Positions 31,503-43,009 of a DNA stretch of 64,000 nt are shown piece after piece. A model generated the notes under the pieces. The model was not told the DNA's origin, made no database searches, and saw nothing but the letters and a program-made list of their open reading frames with translations. The stretch comes from Megascapheus bottae (taxonomy: Eukaryota; Chordata; Mammalia; Rodentia; Geomyidae), in the NCBI GenBank assembly GCA_024803745.1, contig JANJXV010000160.1:1990001-2054000 (forward strand), written 5' to 3'. The position numbers and the translations under genes are program-made. Position 1 is the stretch's first letter, and each line of letters begins with the position of its first letter.

Positions 31503-33006
31503 ATCACTTCCAGCTTGGAGAAAAAAGATAAAAACTTTTTAAAGGCAATGATGCCACATTATTACAAGCTTCGGGATGGGGCAGAGGGGACAAGCCCAAG
31601 GTGCTGTGATAATCAGGAAAGGCTCTTCAGTGGTGACTTTGGCCTCTACCCCCACTGGATACTGGCTGATGCTTCGAGCCAAAGGCAATGAGAAAGTGTT
31701 CCAGACATTGCAGGGCATTTATTCCCTGGAAAGACTCAATCCTGCCTTCATTTGAGCCATCATGGTAAAAGGTCAAATCCCATTGTGCACAGGTAGAGAT
31801 ACAAATGAGGGTCCCTCTCCCGAGCCTCAGCTTTTTCTATTCCAGCCAATGCATCCTGTACATCAGTTCTGCCTCTAAATGACTCCAGTGTTGACTCAGA
31901 AAAAAAAATAAAATAAAATGAAATGAAACTTTCAGAACAGATGTCCCTTCTCCAATCTCTCCAGTTTTCTCAGACATTAAATCAAGGATGATTTTTTTCT
32001 TCCTTTCTTTTTTTTTCCTGTCTCTCCCCACCCCCACAGTGGAGGCAAAAAGAGAGATACAATTGGATGCAGTCTCATCCAAACCAGCAGTGGGGTGCTG
32101 GCTGTCAAAACAACCACCATCCTGGTGGATCTCTGCCCAGTTCTAGGGGTCACTGCAATGGATTGGGTGATTTGACATTTCCTCCTAAGATGTGCATTTA
32201 TTTTAAAATCCCCTTATTCCCCTCCTAGCTCCCCCCATGCCCTAAGTTTGCTCTGCGATGAAATCCACTGATGTATTTAGGAAGGAGAGAGGGAACAGCA
32301 GCTCGTTCCACGCAGCAGAAACACGATGGGGACAATTTCCTTCGTTCCCTCTTTGTGTAACAGTGAGGCGGCTATGGAGTTTGTCTTCCCTCACTCCAAT
32401 TACCCTGCCAGACAAAGATAGTTTTCTGTAGAAGCGTCCTGAGCATGTAATTTTATTACCTTAGCACTGATTTTAACATAATTCATGTAATTTCTTGTGC
32501 GGAAGCAAAGTTACCTTTCTAAACACCTGGCAAAATGAGAGCTGATGGATTTTTCTTAAACTCCCACTAACTCTCCCCTCCCTGTAGAAGTTTCTGCTAA
32601 AAGAAGAAACATGAAGAGGTGCTTTGCTCCTATGGCCTCCCTAGACACAGAAAAGGGCTGGCAGTGCCTTCCTTGCTTGATTTTCTCTGACGCCCCATGT
32701 CACACACAGCCGTCCTATGAAGGTATAAGAGGCCAAGCCTCCTACACAAGTGACAGCGAGAGTGGGGACACTCATATAGGGCCATCTCATATGCATTACT
32801 GGGTGCTTAGTAACCTCATCAACATCCCCCACCCCAATCTCTCTACCCATTCAACCCCAAACTCCAATTAACTTTATTTATTATCAAATGAAACAAACAG
32901 AGAGTTCTATACTTTAGTCCCTCGGGTGGCTCTAGTCTATTCCCAGGACCCAAATAGGAGGCAGAAGAAAAAGTAACTTCATTCTGTGTGTAAATGGAGT
33001 TCATGA
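31503..33006. other. No recognised gene or transposon
   Basis: About 1.5 kb free of young repeats. The segment 32270-32530 has features suggestive of a conserved non-coding element but cannot be tested here. The frame at 32611-32871 (+) has no recognisable domain. Confidence 0.45.
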
Positions 33007-33232
33007 GCCTGGCACCGGTGTCTCACTCCTAGAAATCTAGCTATTCTGGACTCTGAGATCTGAGGTTCATGGTTTGATGCCAGCCCAGGAAAGACAAATA
33101 CAAGGACTTTTATCTCCAATTAACCATCAAAAAGCTGGAAGGTGGTGTGGCTCAAGTGATACAGTGTCATCACTGAATGAAAAAGCCAAGTAAGAGCACA
33201 AGGCCCCGAGCTTAAGCACAAACACTGGAAGA
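33007..33232 (+). repeat. B1-Geo SINE
   Basis: Diverged head (GGTTCATGGTTTGATGCCAG CCCAGG), linker TTATCTCCAATTAACCATCA, Geo half (GGTGTGGCTCAAGTGATACAG, AAGGCCCCGAGCTTAAGC). Confidence 0.88.
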
Positions 33233-33246
33233 TAGGCAGACCAGCA

Positions 33247-33387
33247 AGACAGGAAGGAAGGGAGGGAGGGGGAGGGAGGGAAGAGGAGAGGAGAGAGGAG
33301 GGGAGGGGAAGGGGAAAGGAAAAGGGAAAGGGAAAGGAAAGGAAAGAGGAAGGGGAAGGAGAAAGGGAAGGAAAGAAAAGAGAAGAA
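33247..33387 (+). repeat. GA-rich homopurine array
   Basis: GGAAGGAAGGGAGGGAGG to GGGAAAGGAAAAGG. Follows the SINE tail within about 15 bp. Confidence 0.95.
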
Positions 33388-33579
33388 TTCATAGCCAATC
33401 AAAAGTCTCAAAGGAGTGACCTGAGACGATCTAAAAGGTAATTTACCATCATTTCTCTCACAACCACATCCTGCAATTTTCCTCTAGCACCAATAGTTCC
33501 ATCTGCACAGCAGAGAGCCATAATTAAACATTCCTTTCTCATTTATTCAGCAAGTGCTTGTAGACTGCTCCACACCAAG

Positions 33580-33720
33580 CCCCAGGGGTCAGCATTTGGA
33601 GGCAGCAACTCCTTTGATTCTCATTACAATGGTGTGGGACAGGGGGCGGGAGCCCATTTCACAGATGACAGCCCAGAGGCCTTGAGTGGAAGCCAATGGA
33701 GAGCACACGGGAATACAAAC
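33580..33720 (+). repeat. MIR relic
   Basis: TTGATTCTCATTACAATGGT GTGGGACAG ... CCCATTTCACAGATGACAGC CCAGAGGC fits the MIR core ('catcccattttacagatgaggaaactgaggc'). Confidence 0.6.
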
Positions 33721-34439
33721 TAGGCCATTTACTTCCCTTGTTGGGGAGGGGGTCTTAATTAGAAGATGATAGTGGGAATGTATAGCTCCTGGCTCCATCA
33801 TTCAGCAGCGGGTAGACTTGGGCAGGTGGCCTGGTGTTTGTCAGTGCCAATCTAGTTAGTTTTAGCAGGGAGTTGGAAATGATTTCTTGTGGAAGAATAG
33901 CAGTGAGGACAAAACCCCCCACTGGATGTAGCACCCCTGCATCTCCAGTTCCAGAAGTAAGTCACCATGACACTGAGACACAAATGACAAGAGGATGAAC
34001 ATCTGATTCTGGGCCACCATCTTGTCTGGCTAGGATGACTGTACCAGCCTCCTGAATAGTCTTTCTGCTTTTTTTCCCCTCATTGCCTGTGGCAGGTTCT
34101 TTGCAAAGATGTCTGTAATTATTCCCGTCTCTGGATCACACCCAGGCTGTGCAGTTTGGCAGTATCTCCCCTTAGGAAGTAGAGTCTATTTATCCACCTC
34201 TTGAGTTCAGTTTGGCTTCCATGGTTGCCTTGGCCCAAAAGAATCAAGTAGACATGACAGTGTGCCAATGCTGAGGCCGGGCTTCACGAGCATTCCTGCA
34301 TCACTGCTCTCTGTATGCCCTGCTCAGGTTCAACTCAGTGAGCGCTGAAGAGCTCGTGGCTCAGAACAGAATCAGTGAAGGACTCGGCCAAAGGAACAAA
34401 GCTAAACCGCCCGACCCCATCCCAGAGGGTTCCATACGT
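33721..34439. other. No recognised feature
   Basis: About 720 bp, moderate GC, unassigned. Confidence 0.5.
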
Positions 34440-34830
34440 TGGTTCCCGACACAGCGCTGCTCAGACATGGCAGTGGGAGAATGAGGGAGGGGGAGATGAT
34501 TAGACCCATTCATTATTGGAACCCTAAGTTCCTGGCACTATTTGGAGGTGGTAGTGATTAAGTTGACAGTGCCTGGATGAGGAAGTGCCTGCCTCTGAAG
34601 GGTGTTCTGCATGGCCCCTTCCCGTCCCTCTCTCTGCCTCCTGGCTTTCACAAGGTGAGCAATTCTGGGCTCCAACACTCAACCCCACCCTGGGCCCTCA
34701 GCCATGAAGCCAAGCTATCCCTGACTGAATCCTCTGCAAGTATAAGCAAAAATAAAATGTTTCCTCACCGAAAATGGCTCCTTCTGGGTCTTCACCATAC
34801 TACTGGAAAAGTCTGACTAGCCAGAACACA
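34440..34830 (+). repeat. Unidentified dispersed repeat (MaLR-like?)
   Basis: TTTGGAGGTGGTAGTGATTA ... GGAAGTGCCTGCCTCTGAAG ... CACAAGGTGAGCAATTCTG ... CAGCCATGAAGCCAAG ... AAAAATAAAATGTTTCCTCA has the order of a widespread rodent/mammal repeat whose 3' end reads '...ccatgagccaaaataaacctttcctcc'. I cannot name the family. Confidence 0.4.
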
Positions 34831-34967
34831 GAGAACAAAGCAAGAGCAAACAAAGGCAATTATTATTTTTACTGGCTCGGTTCTGTAGTGGCTTTGGGCT
34901 CTCAACCCATAGCTGACCCAATCCTCTCCAAACTCCACAGGCAGCGTGAGAGTTTGTAAATCCTCCT

Positions 34968-35042
34968 ATGGATTTGAGGTGCTTGCCTAGCGTGTGAGGA
35001 GACCCACCCTCCCCAGGTTCCATCCCCAGCACCACAAAATAA
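34968..35042 (+). repeat. ID-like monomer
   Basis: TTGAGGTGCTTGCCTAGCGT GTGAGGAGACCC and GGTTCCATCCCCAGCACCAC A. B box partly kept (GGTTCCATCCC). No Geo half. Confidence 0.65.
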
Positions 35043-35513
35043 TACATGAATATGTAGATTAATAACTGTGTATACATTTGCATAGATATCTACAGACGAG
35101 TTGGAGAGCCTCCCTTCTCTGATTACAGCGCTCTAAGGAGAGCATACTCGTCTTGTTTAGAAGACAATTCAATGATGATAACTCACTTTTTGCATGATGG
35201 AGCCCTGGGCTACTTTTCTGAGTTCATCACTCAAAAAATCTCCCAACAGCTTGCCATTCTCTGACCACGTTGCCATTTCTTTCATCCCTATGCAGGCCCT
35301 TAGTATAGCCCTTACTGCATGCTCGCTCTCTCTCTCTCCTCCCCCCCCTTCTCTGAAGACTCCTTTCCCCTGAGTGCAAATGGCTGCCTCCTCTTCCTGA
35401 TTGAAGTCTTGGCTCTGGTGGTCACTCCACAGTGGGTCTCCCAGGTCCCCCATGGTCATAGGCATTGTCTGTACTCTACTCAATTCATTCTATTAAAATA
35501 ACAATGCTTATCA
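35043..35513. other. No recognised feature
   Basis: Unassigned; a CT-rich stretch at 35325-35350. Confidence 0.5.
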
Positions 35514-35737
35514 GAGCTGGGCGTCAGGGGCTCACACCCATAATCCTTACTGCTCAAGAGGCTGAAATCTGAGAATCATGGCTCGAAACTAAGTCGGGTC
35601 AGAAAAGTCCAAGAGACTCTTATCTTCGATGGAGCGACAAAACACCAGAAGCAGAGCTGTGGCTCAAGTGGTAGAGTGTCAGTCCTGAACAAAAGAGCAA
35701 AGAGAGAGTCCCCAAGTCCTGAGTTCAAGCCCTAGGA
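35514..35737 (+). repeat. B1-Geo SINE
   Basis: GCTGGGCGTCAGGGGCTCAC ACC head, linker GACTCTTATCTTCGATGG, Geo half GAGCTGTGGCTCAAGTGGTA with GTCCTGAGTTCAAGCCC. Confidence 0.93.
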
Positions 35738-35741
35738 CACA

Positions 35742-35781
<40 letters not shown>
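35738..35781 (+). repeat. (CA)n microsatellite
   Basis: About 20 CA units replacing the SINE A-tail. Confidence 0.97.
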
Positions 35782-35786
<5 letters not shown>

Positions 35787-35839
35787 TATAAATATAACTT
35801 CATTGGTATCTGAAAAGATCACTACAGCACCAAATGGAG

Positions 35840-35930
35840 AAGACATTCTCTGAGGACAGGAACTGTATCTCCCATATCCACTACCAGACCCCTAGTATCA
35901 GTCCAGGAGCCCACCAACAATTAAGTAATT
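35840..35930 (+). repeat. L2 3' fragment
   Basis: TCTGAGGACAGGAACTGTAT CTCCCATATCCACTACCAGA CCCCTAGTA resembles the L2 end 'gagggcagggactttgtct...atccccagtgcctagaa'. Confidence 0.5.
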
Positions 35931-35990
35931 GATAGGTGACCTCAGGAAGGCAAGAGGGCCCTTTGGTCCAGACAGATCTCCAATTTTCTA

Positions 35991-36087
35991 ACCCTCTCTC
36001 TCCTTCCCCATTTCTGTCTCCCTCCCTCAATCCCTCCTTCGCTCCCTCCCTCCCTCCTTCTCTCTCTCCTTCTCTCACCCACCCCCA
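35991..36087 (+). repeat. CT-rich homopyrimidine tract
   Basis: CTCTCTCTCCTTCC to CTCCCTCCCTCCTTC; imperfect, one of only two long pyrimidine tracts on this strand. Confidence 0.9.
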
Positions 36088-37055
36088 AACCCGAGTAGCT
36101 TGTGAAAAATATAGCAAGAATTATGTCCTATGACTGCCAGATGTGCAGCCCAAGAAGGAAGTGGAATTAAACCTGAAAATCACATCAACAGGCAAAGCCA
36201 TGCTGTGAGGCCCTATTAAAGCCACAGCGAGCAGACTGCTGTTGTCTCCCCATCTCATCAACAGATGATGAAGGAAAAGGGGAAAAATATCAACCCCCCT
36301 CTTTGTGGGGGGGTCTTCCTGGGGTGGGGGTGGAGAAGGGATGATGACTCCCCTCGATCTCTCAGTTCCATGTGTGACGTCCTTACAGGCACAAAGGAAA
36401 ACCGTCTCAAATCTTGTCTGTCCTAAGAGGCTGGGGGTACCTGCTTTAATGAACTACTTTTGTGGACAAGTTGCCCCCCATGGGCCTCTGCTCAGCTCCC
36501 CACTCCTGTCTCCCCAGCAGAGAAAGAAATGGATGCCTTATGTTCTTCATCTAGTTTTGGCTCAGCCTCACAGAACCAAATCAGCCTTGTAAATGAAACT
36601 AGGGGAGACCCCGCCTTTACTGCTGGGGTCACAGGAAGGCCACAGAGACATCTTGCTGGACCTACATGGTCGCATTCATTTGAATGAGTGACAATATATG
36701 AACGTAAGGGATTTTATACTAAAATAAAGTACCTATGTCCAGTTTCTCCTAGAAAAACCAGTCATCATGGAGCCCACATTCCCCCAGCCCCAAACGCTGC
36801 CACTGTTGATGAAGATTAAATGTCTGGACTTCATCTCAGCTCACTTCACATAATGTCACTTCTATACCTCATAGACACTGAGTCTGCAGCCTTTCTTACA
36901 CCTACATTTACAAACACACTTGTTCACAGAGTAGTGAAAGGAACAGACATCAACTCTTGGTGGTCAAACCCGCTGCAGGCCATGAACAGCCATCTTTGCT
37001 AGATAGTCATCTTGAACTGAAGAGAAGAGCCAAGATTTTTCTGTAGCCTTCACCT
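36088..37055. other. No recognised feature
   Basis: About 970 bp, moderate GC. Frames at 36305-36592 and 36460-36687 (+) have no known domain. Confidence 0.5.
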
Positions 37056-37573
37056 GGAGTGAGGAGGAGGAGGAGGAGGAGGAGGAGGAGGAGGAGGAGA
37101 AGGAGGAGGAGGAGGAAGAGAAGAACAAGAAGAAGAGCAGGAAGGAGAGGAAGGGAAGGAAGAGAATGAAGAGAAGAACCAGAAGAAGAAGAGGAGGAGG
37201 AAGAGGAAGAGAATGAGGAATGATGAAGAGAAGAACAAGAAGAAGAGGAGGAAAGGAAGAGAATGGGGAGGATGAAGAGAAGAACAAGAAGAAGAGGAAG
37301 AGGAAGAGGAAAGGAATGAGGAGGATGAAGAGAAGAACAAGAAGAAGAGGAGGAGGAAGAAGAAGGGGAGGAGGAGAATGAAGAGAAGAACAAGAAGAGG
37401 AGGAGAAGAAGAGAATGAGAAGGACAAAGAGAAGAGCAAGAAGAAGAGGAGGAGGAAGAGGAGGAGAATGAGGAGGAGGTGGAGGAGGAGGAGGAGGGGG
37501 AGGAGGAGGAGGAGGAAGAGGAGGAGGAGGAAGGAAAAGAAAAGGAGGAAGAGGAGAAGGAGGAGGAGGAAGA
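37056..37573 (+). repeat. Long GGA/GAA purine array with higher-order repeat
   Basis: About 518 bp almost free of pyrimidines on the plus strand. The first and last thirds are plain GGA/GAA triplets. The middle (37166-37450) is built of units beginning ATGAAGAGAAGAACAAGAAG at 37166, 37223, 37272, 37325 and 37378, with a diverged start at 37424. Complement frames of up to 214 codons encode Ser/Leu/Pro runs and are not genes. Confidence 0.96.
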
Positions 37574-37879
37574 TGACATTCTCTCTGCATAAGCACCAGC
37601 TTTGGCTATGATTAAAGATCATCTCAGAAGAATAGAAACACAAAGGGAAAATGGCAAGAACAATCATAACGAATACAATCATAAATACAATCATGTACGG
37701 TGGATTGCCGACTGTTCAAAATCCATATCTCCATACCGTTACCCTGCCGTAGCTAACTGGAGCATAAATGTGGGTCCCGTGTGCCTTTGGTGCCTCTAAG
37801 GACTCTGGAATTTCTAGGACCTTAGTAGATGAAGAAAAACATACGCACCCCCAACCCAGGAGTCAGTACCCACCATGAT

Positions 37880-38075
37880 GGTTAAGATCAAACAGGTATG
37901 GCTCCAAGCCTGACTTGCCCTTATCTCTGTAGCTTCCAGTATATCCCCAGGCCTTGGTTTTTTTTTTTAATCTGTAAAATGGGTATAACAACAAATGTGC
38001 TAACCTGAAACGTTTGTTGGGAAGGACAGATCAGTTTGAGGTGTACAGCATGCTTGGCACAATGTTCTGGCACGC
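37880..38075 (+). repeat. MIR relic
   Basis: CCTTGGTTTTTTTTTTTAAT CTGTAAAATGGGTATAACAA ... GTTTGTTGGGAAGGACAGA ... GTACAGCATGCTTGGCACAA fits the 3' half of MIR in order. Confidence 0.72.
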
Positions 38076-40119
38076 CATGGATAGGACTGTGTTTCCATGA
38101 TCCGTTTTGACATAGGACCATAAAGATCCCAGGGTCTTAATCAGGGGCCGGCTGATGCTGACACAGAATTCAAGAAATTCTGCAGCTGGCTCTAGGAACC
38201 ATAAACGCGAGCAGGGAATGGTCCCAGAAGGAGTTGGGAGAGACATTTTCAGAACCACAGAGGTTCTTACCTCTTACATTCCTCCTCTCCTTACCACCCC
38301 AGCTGCCAAGATAAGCCACCTCGAGGAATCATCAGGAAAGAAATATCACATCACAACTGCAGAACTTGAGCATAATATACTGCAGACTCAAGAGGGAGAG
38401 GGGAAAGAGAAAACTAAAATAAAAACTGTAAATTTATTACAAGGTTCAATATTTCTGTCTGAAAAAGAAATCAAGAGTTCTACAGTTAGTACTGAAAATC
38501 CAAAGTACTACGTTTGCTACAAGAACTTGAATTTTATTTTACCAGAAACAAACTTTTATATGGATATGTAAGCTTTGTTTTATAAAAATAAAACATGAAG
38601 TAGAACAAGTAATTGAAATGGAGTAATTTTTTACAAGATATATACTTAAGAATGACGATGAAGAATTTTATGTAGAGAATATAATTTCTAAATATTTCGT
38701 AAGAAAGTTATCTAGTCAGACCACAAAAAATTTGTCAGAATATTTATCTTACGAGTTGCAATAACAATAACTATCAAATACAGGTTGTAGGGCATGTGCT
38801 TATTTTTTTCATCCAAAATCCGATGTATTTGAAGACTGTGCCAATACCCATTGGGACAGGTAATATCCAATAGCTTAAATAACAGAGTTTCTATTTCAGA
38901 TAACGTTGTATATTATCCAGTGTCTGAAGATATATTCTCTTCGGTAATAATGATGAGGACCTCAATTCAAACATCTGTCATTATTCTGTTCTCACTCCAA
39001 AACTGATGATGCCTAAGAGTTTGGAAATATACCAATAAAGATTTGCTATCCAAGATAGACCAGACTTTTATCCCTATTAGAAAGTCCAAATAAGGTGAAA
39101 TTCTGCTCAGTACTCATACAAAAAAAGGAAGCCCTTATAACTTCATGTGCATTTTGATTAGTGTAACTTCATAAAGACCAAGATGTAAAAGAATAACGAT
39201 TTGTTATTTCACAGTGAGGGACGAGAGTACCAGGATTAATATATTGCCAGGCCAACCCAGAACAAAGAATAATCAATGATTTCATTGGGGAAACCTGTGC
39301 AAATTTGCAGAGGAATCCCATAGTATACTGATGAATGTGAAAACCAGGCTAGGACTGACTAGTCTTATTGTACAGCTTTAAAGTGTGAAGAGGGAGGAGT
39401 GTTGTAAACCAGCTCCCCACGGGGTCTGACAACAATTATTTAAATACTTAAAGTCTCCAGCAATGGCCCTAAGGGCATACAGAAAAATGAAGAAACATTT
39501 AATCAAGAGAATCAAATAAAATCCAATAAAAACAGGGAAAGTCTGTGGCATGAGAGGAATGGTTCCCTCCTTCACCTCTCCCAGCCTAACAGGATAGTAA
39601 CTCCATTACAGTCAGACGTAGTCAGAAACATAAGACTCCCCATCCTTCATAAACCAACCAAGAGTTATGGTACTTTGGGCAGAGTTCCAGGAGAAATATG
39701 AGGAAAAGGATGCCAGCCCTTCTCGTTCAATCCTCCCTTCGCTCAGCTCCATGTTACAGAAGGTAAATTCTAATGACTGTAGGTGAGAAGACAATGTTCC
39801 TCTATTCCCACTATCCAGACCGTGGGGTGAAATGCTTAGAATACTGGAACTCTGATTACAAGGTTTATGGAAAAGCCACCGTAACTGAAACATCATGGCA
39901 GCACATGTGGATTAAAGGAACTGAGAATCTGGAAACAAGCCCTTGTGTTTACTATTGTCTCATCTCCAAAGAGAAAGAGAGATGGGGAAAAGGAGTCCTT
40001 CTAGCAAATGGCACTGGAACACCTATAGTCTAAACCAAAAGTACTTAAAATTGTATTAATGACGCCACCATGAGAGGTAAAAATATAAAATATTTGGAAA
40101 GGAAAAATGAGGCATAATC
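38076..40119. other. No recognised gene; one 138-codon open frame
   Basis: About 2 kb, AT-rich. The frame at 38155-38571 (+) starts with a true ATG and is lysine/threonine/serine-rich. I recognise no domain, and it lies partly in lower-complexity A-rich sequence. The rest holds nothing I can assign. Confidence 0.45.
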
Positions 40120-40680
40120 TTCAGGTAAGCATAAATCAAAACCAAGATGAAACATCTGCCATTCTGGTTACATAAAAGAGCCCCATAAAATCCAGGGTTG
40201 GAAAAGGTATCATGAAATCAGAACTCAGAATGGCGGGAACATAAAGAAGTACAGCATTTCACAGATGGCCTAACCATTCTTCAGAAGATTAATACAGACC
40301 TACATGTGGTCCAGCAATTATACCGTTAGGCACACACCCAAACTAAATGAAATTTCTGTCACCCACTACTGACAGTAGCGTCAATCAACCCACAGGTGAA
40401 AACGACCCAAAGCCCACAAGCAAATAAGCAGTAAGAAAGCATGACAAAATCATGTTAGAATACTACAACATGAATAAACTCCGAAAATATTATAGTAAGT
40501 GGGAAAAATCCTCCACAAAAATATCACATTATATGCTTTCATTGATTTTGAATTGGTTTTGGTGATTGCTGAATAACTAATCCCTTGATAGTCTAAAAAT
40601 AGCTGAATTACATAATTTGTGATACAACTGTATAATGTACAATTTTGTCCTTCAATAAAGTTGCACATTTTCTCTATTCA
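40120..40680 (+). repeat. Ancient L1M relic (ORF2 end and 3' part)
   Basis: AAGCATAAATCAAAACCAAG ATGAAACATCTGCC, GGTCCAGCAATTATACCG, CACACCCAAACTAAATGAA and ATTATAGTAAGTGGGAAAAA follow the classic order of the old L1 ORF2 terminus. Saturated with changes, no frame kept. Confidence 0.7.
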
Positions 40681-41279
40681 TTTCTACTGTATATATGTGC
40701 AATAAACGTACGTGTGTTTAGCAGTGACTACAGAAGTTATTAAGGATCAATATTTCAAGAAAAATAGTCTAACATAATAAAGAGCCATTAGACTAATTAC
40801 AGCAGAATAGAGACACCTTATAAAATAACAGAATTCAGAGATGGATGCTACTTGTCATCCAAACTGATTTCTATAGGAATAGCAGACAAAGTATCTAAAC
40901 AAGTACACCAGGGCATACACATGTTTCTGACATTAAGAGAAAGCATATGGCAGGAACAGAAACCTTGAATTGCAATCACACAATACTTTCAGGAAAGATG
41001 AGGGAGAAATTCTTGACACTGGGAGGAAGGTAGGAACTAGATTGGCTCATGGATCAGCACAAGTGCAGAACAGGACTTGCTTATTACAAATAGGAACAAG
41101 CCAGTTTTATGGCACTGTACCACTTCACACTATGTTCTTTACTGTGGTGTACTGAGTCCAGTGACTCGGGGAACATTAGGAGAAATTTTACTCTCAGTGA
41201 ATATCAATCTCTGCAATGTCATTTTCAGAAAACATTCAATAGTCATGTTATCACTTTGGAGTAAATCTCATGGTGGCAT
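40681..41279. other. No recognised feature
   Basis: About 600 bp, AT-rich, unassigned. Confidence 0.5.
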
Positions 41280-41530
41280 TTTTATTATATTTTATTGTCA
41301 GGATAATGTATAAAGGGGTTAGAGTTATATTTGTCAGACAAAGGGTGTATTACTTCTCAAACCTTGATACCCCTTCTCATGTTTTTGTCCTCCTTTCCCT
41401 CCCCCACCCCACCTAATTATCTGGTTTTCTCCCTTCCCTTCCCTGTTTCGAATAAACAAATAAGTGTGTGTATATATAGTATGCCAGGTAACAAAGTCAG
41501 ATGCATTAACCACATGAGATTCCCGAAAAT
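41280..41530 (-). repeat. L1 3'UTR (-), older lineage
   Basis: ATTTTATTGTCAGGATAATG, AGGGTGTATTACTTCTCAAA CCTTGATACCCC and a C-rich tract, then AATAAACAAATAAGTG and GTATGCCAGGTAACAAAG. Organised like the young family 3'UTR but with a different terminal sequence; same lineage as 51050-51190. Confidence 0.7.
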
Positions 41531-43009
41531 GGGGGAAAAAAAGAGAAAAAGAAGCATGTCCCACCAAAACATCCCTATCATGACAAGAGAAAACCCCAAG
41601 TTTCCTCCCATTTCTGTATCTTCAGTTTTCAGAAAAAGATGTGAACCACAGTAGGCAAGCAATATATGTGGCCTGAATGAGCATCTATTAATAGCTTGCC
41701 AATATTAGGTTTATGTATCTGTTTAATAAAGAAATCTTAAGAATGTGTTGAATCTAAGTAACTTTATAAAGGCTCCCCATGTGCTAAGGGTCAGTACACT
41801 TATGTTTCCCATAATCCTTGACTGTATGACAACTAGCTGTCATTCACTTGAAAAAGCCGGGACGATAACAGTGACTGCAATCTCTCCACAACACTGATCT
41901 CTGTAGCACCTGTCAGATATAACTGATTTGCCAAGGTAAGCAAGAATCTAAGGCTTCATCTGGATTTTTCTATTTTCCTTTGTAATATTTATTTTCCAGA
42001 AACCTGACTTACATGGTTTCCATGGAAATGAGTGAAATGGTGAAGCACAGAGCTTTCAGAAGAGTGCCACAATGAAAGGAAAAGTTATTTTTGTTAATCA
42101 TTTATTTAAAAATATTGATCAATAACACTATATAGAAGGTACTATAGAAAAAAGTTGATTGTTAAGAGTCTAATTCATATCATAGTATATAAATACTGTG
42201 AAAAGCCTATTTCAATGAATAAAGTAGACATAAGGGAAAAGTCTCTATATACTGACTTACTGGTTTATGTAAATGAATATATTATGAATCAAGTTTAATT
42301 GGTAGATATACGTACAGATGTTTATTGTCTTAGCCTGACGTCTTATAATACATTTTCTTGATACTTTCAACTCTATAAGCCTCTGCTCTTTTTCAAACTC
42401 AATATGCAGTAAACAATTAAATGGTTAGATAAATAAATGAGATAGAAATGAATTGGACACCTCTAAATATAAATGTTAGATGCACCCAAGAGAGGAGCAG
42501 CATTGGCTCTACTGGCTACTGGTATCAGGAAAAACAGGTACAGAGCTGTGGCACAGCAAAGCACTTACAGCAGGAAGGAGACATAAAACCAATAGCGAAG
42601 AGTCCCAGGAAACACTTGCTATCATGTCTGGCAGAGAAAAGCCTAGGGGCTATAGACTGATTCCCTCGTGAAAAGCAAACACCAAAGACAAAACTCTTTC
42701 AACACTCTATGCTATTTCTAATTACATTTTTATTATTTGGATGTTATATAGCAATTTTCTTTCCCAAATTAACTGTTTTTAAGTTGGCTTCATTCACATT
42801 ATCTGCAATAGTGACAGTAATTCAGTAGAACAATGTCCTATAAAATCAGAATATGATAGTAGACTATACTTATGAAAGTCCTTATGATTTCAAACTGAAT
42901 TATTTGTTTGATGGCTATTGTCATATTAGAATGCTGCTCCTTGATTCTTCTTAATGATTTTTACTGATATGCATGATGTATAGTTTTCTTTGTGCTCAAA
43001 AACTGCTTT
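41531..43009. other. No recognised feature
   Basis: About 1.5 kb, AT-rich. A slightly GC-richer island at 42440-42670 holds two overlapping frames of 63-70 codons without known domains. Confidence 0.5.

Noticed and set aside
37166..37450. CRISPR-like array
   Set aside because: Regularly spaced units, but spacers are the same purine triplets as the repeats; it is a minisatellite in a mammalian genome.
36964..37694. Minus-strand open frames of 190-214 codons
   Set aside because: They lie across the GGA/GAA array and translate as poly-Ser, poly-Leu or poly-Pro in each frame. All three frames are open together, as expected of a purine repeat.
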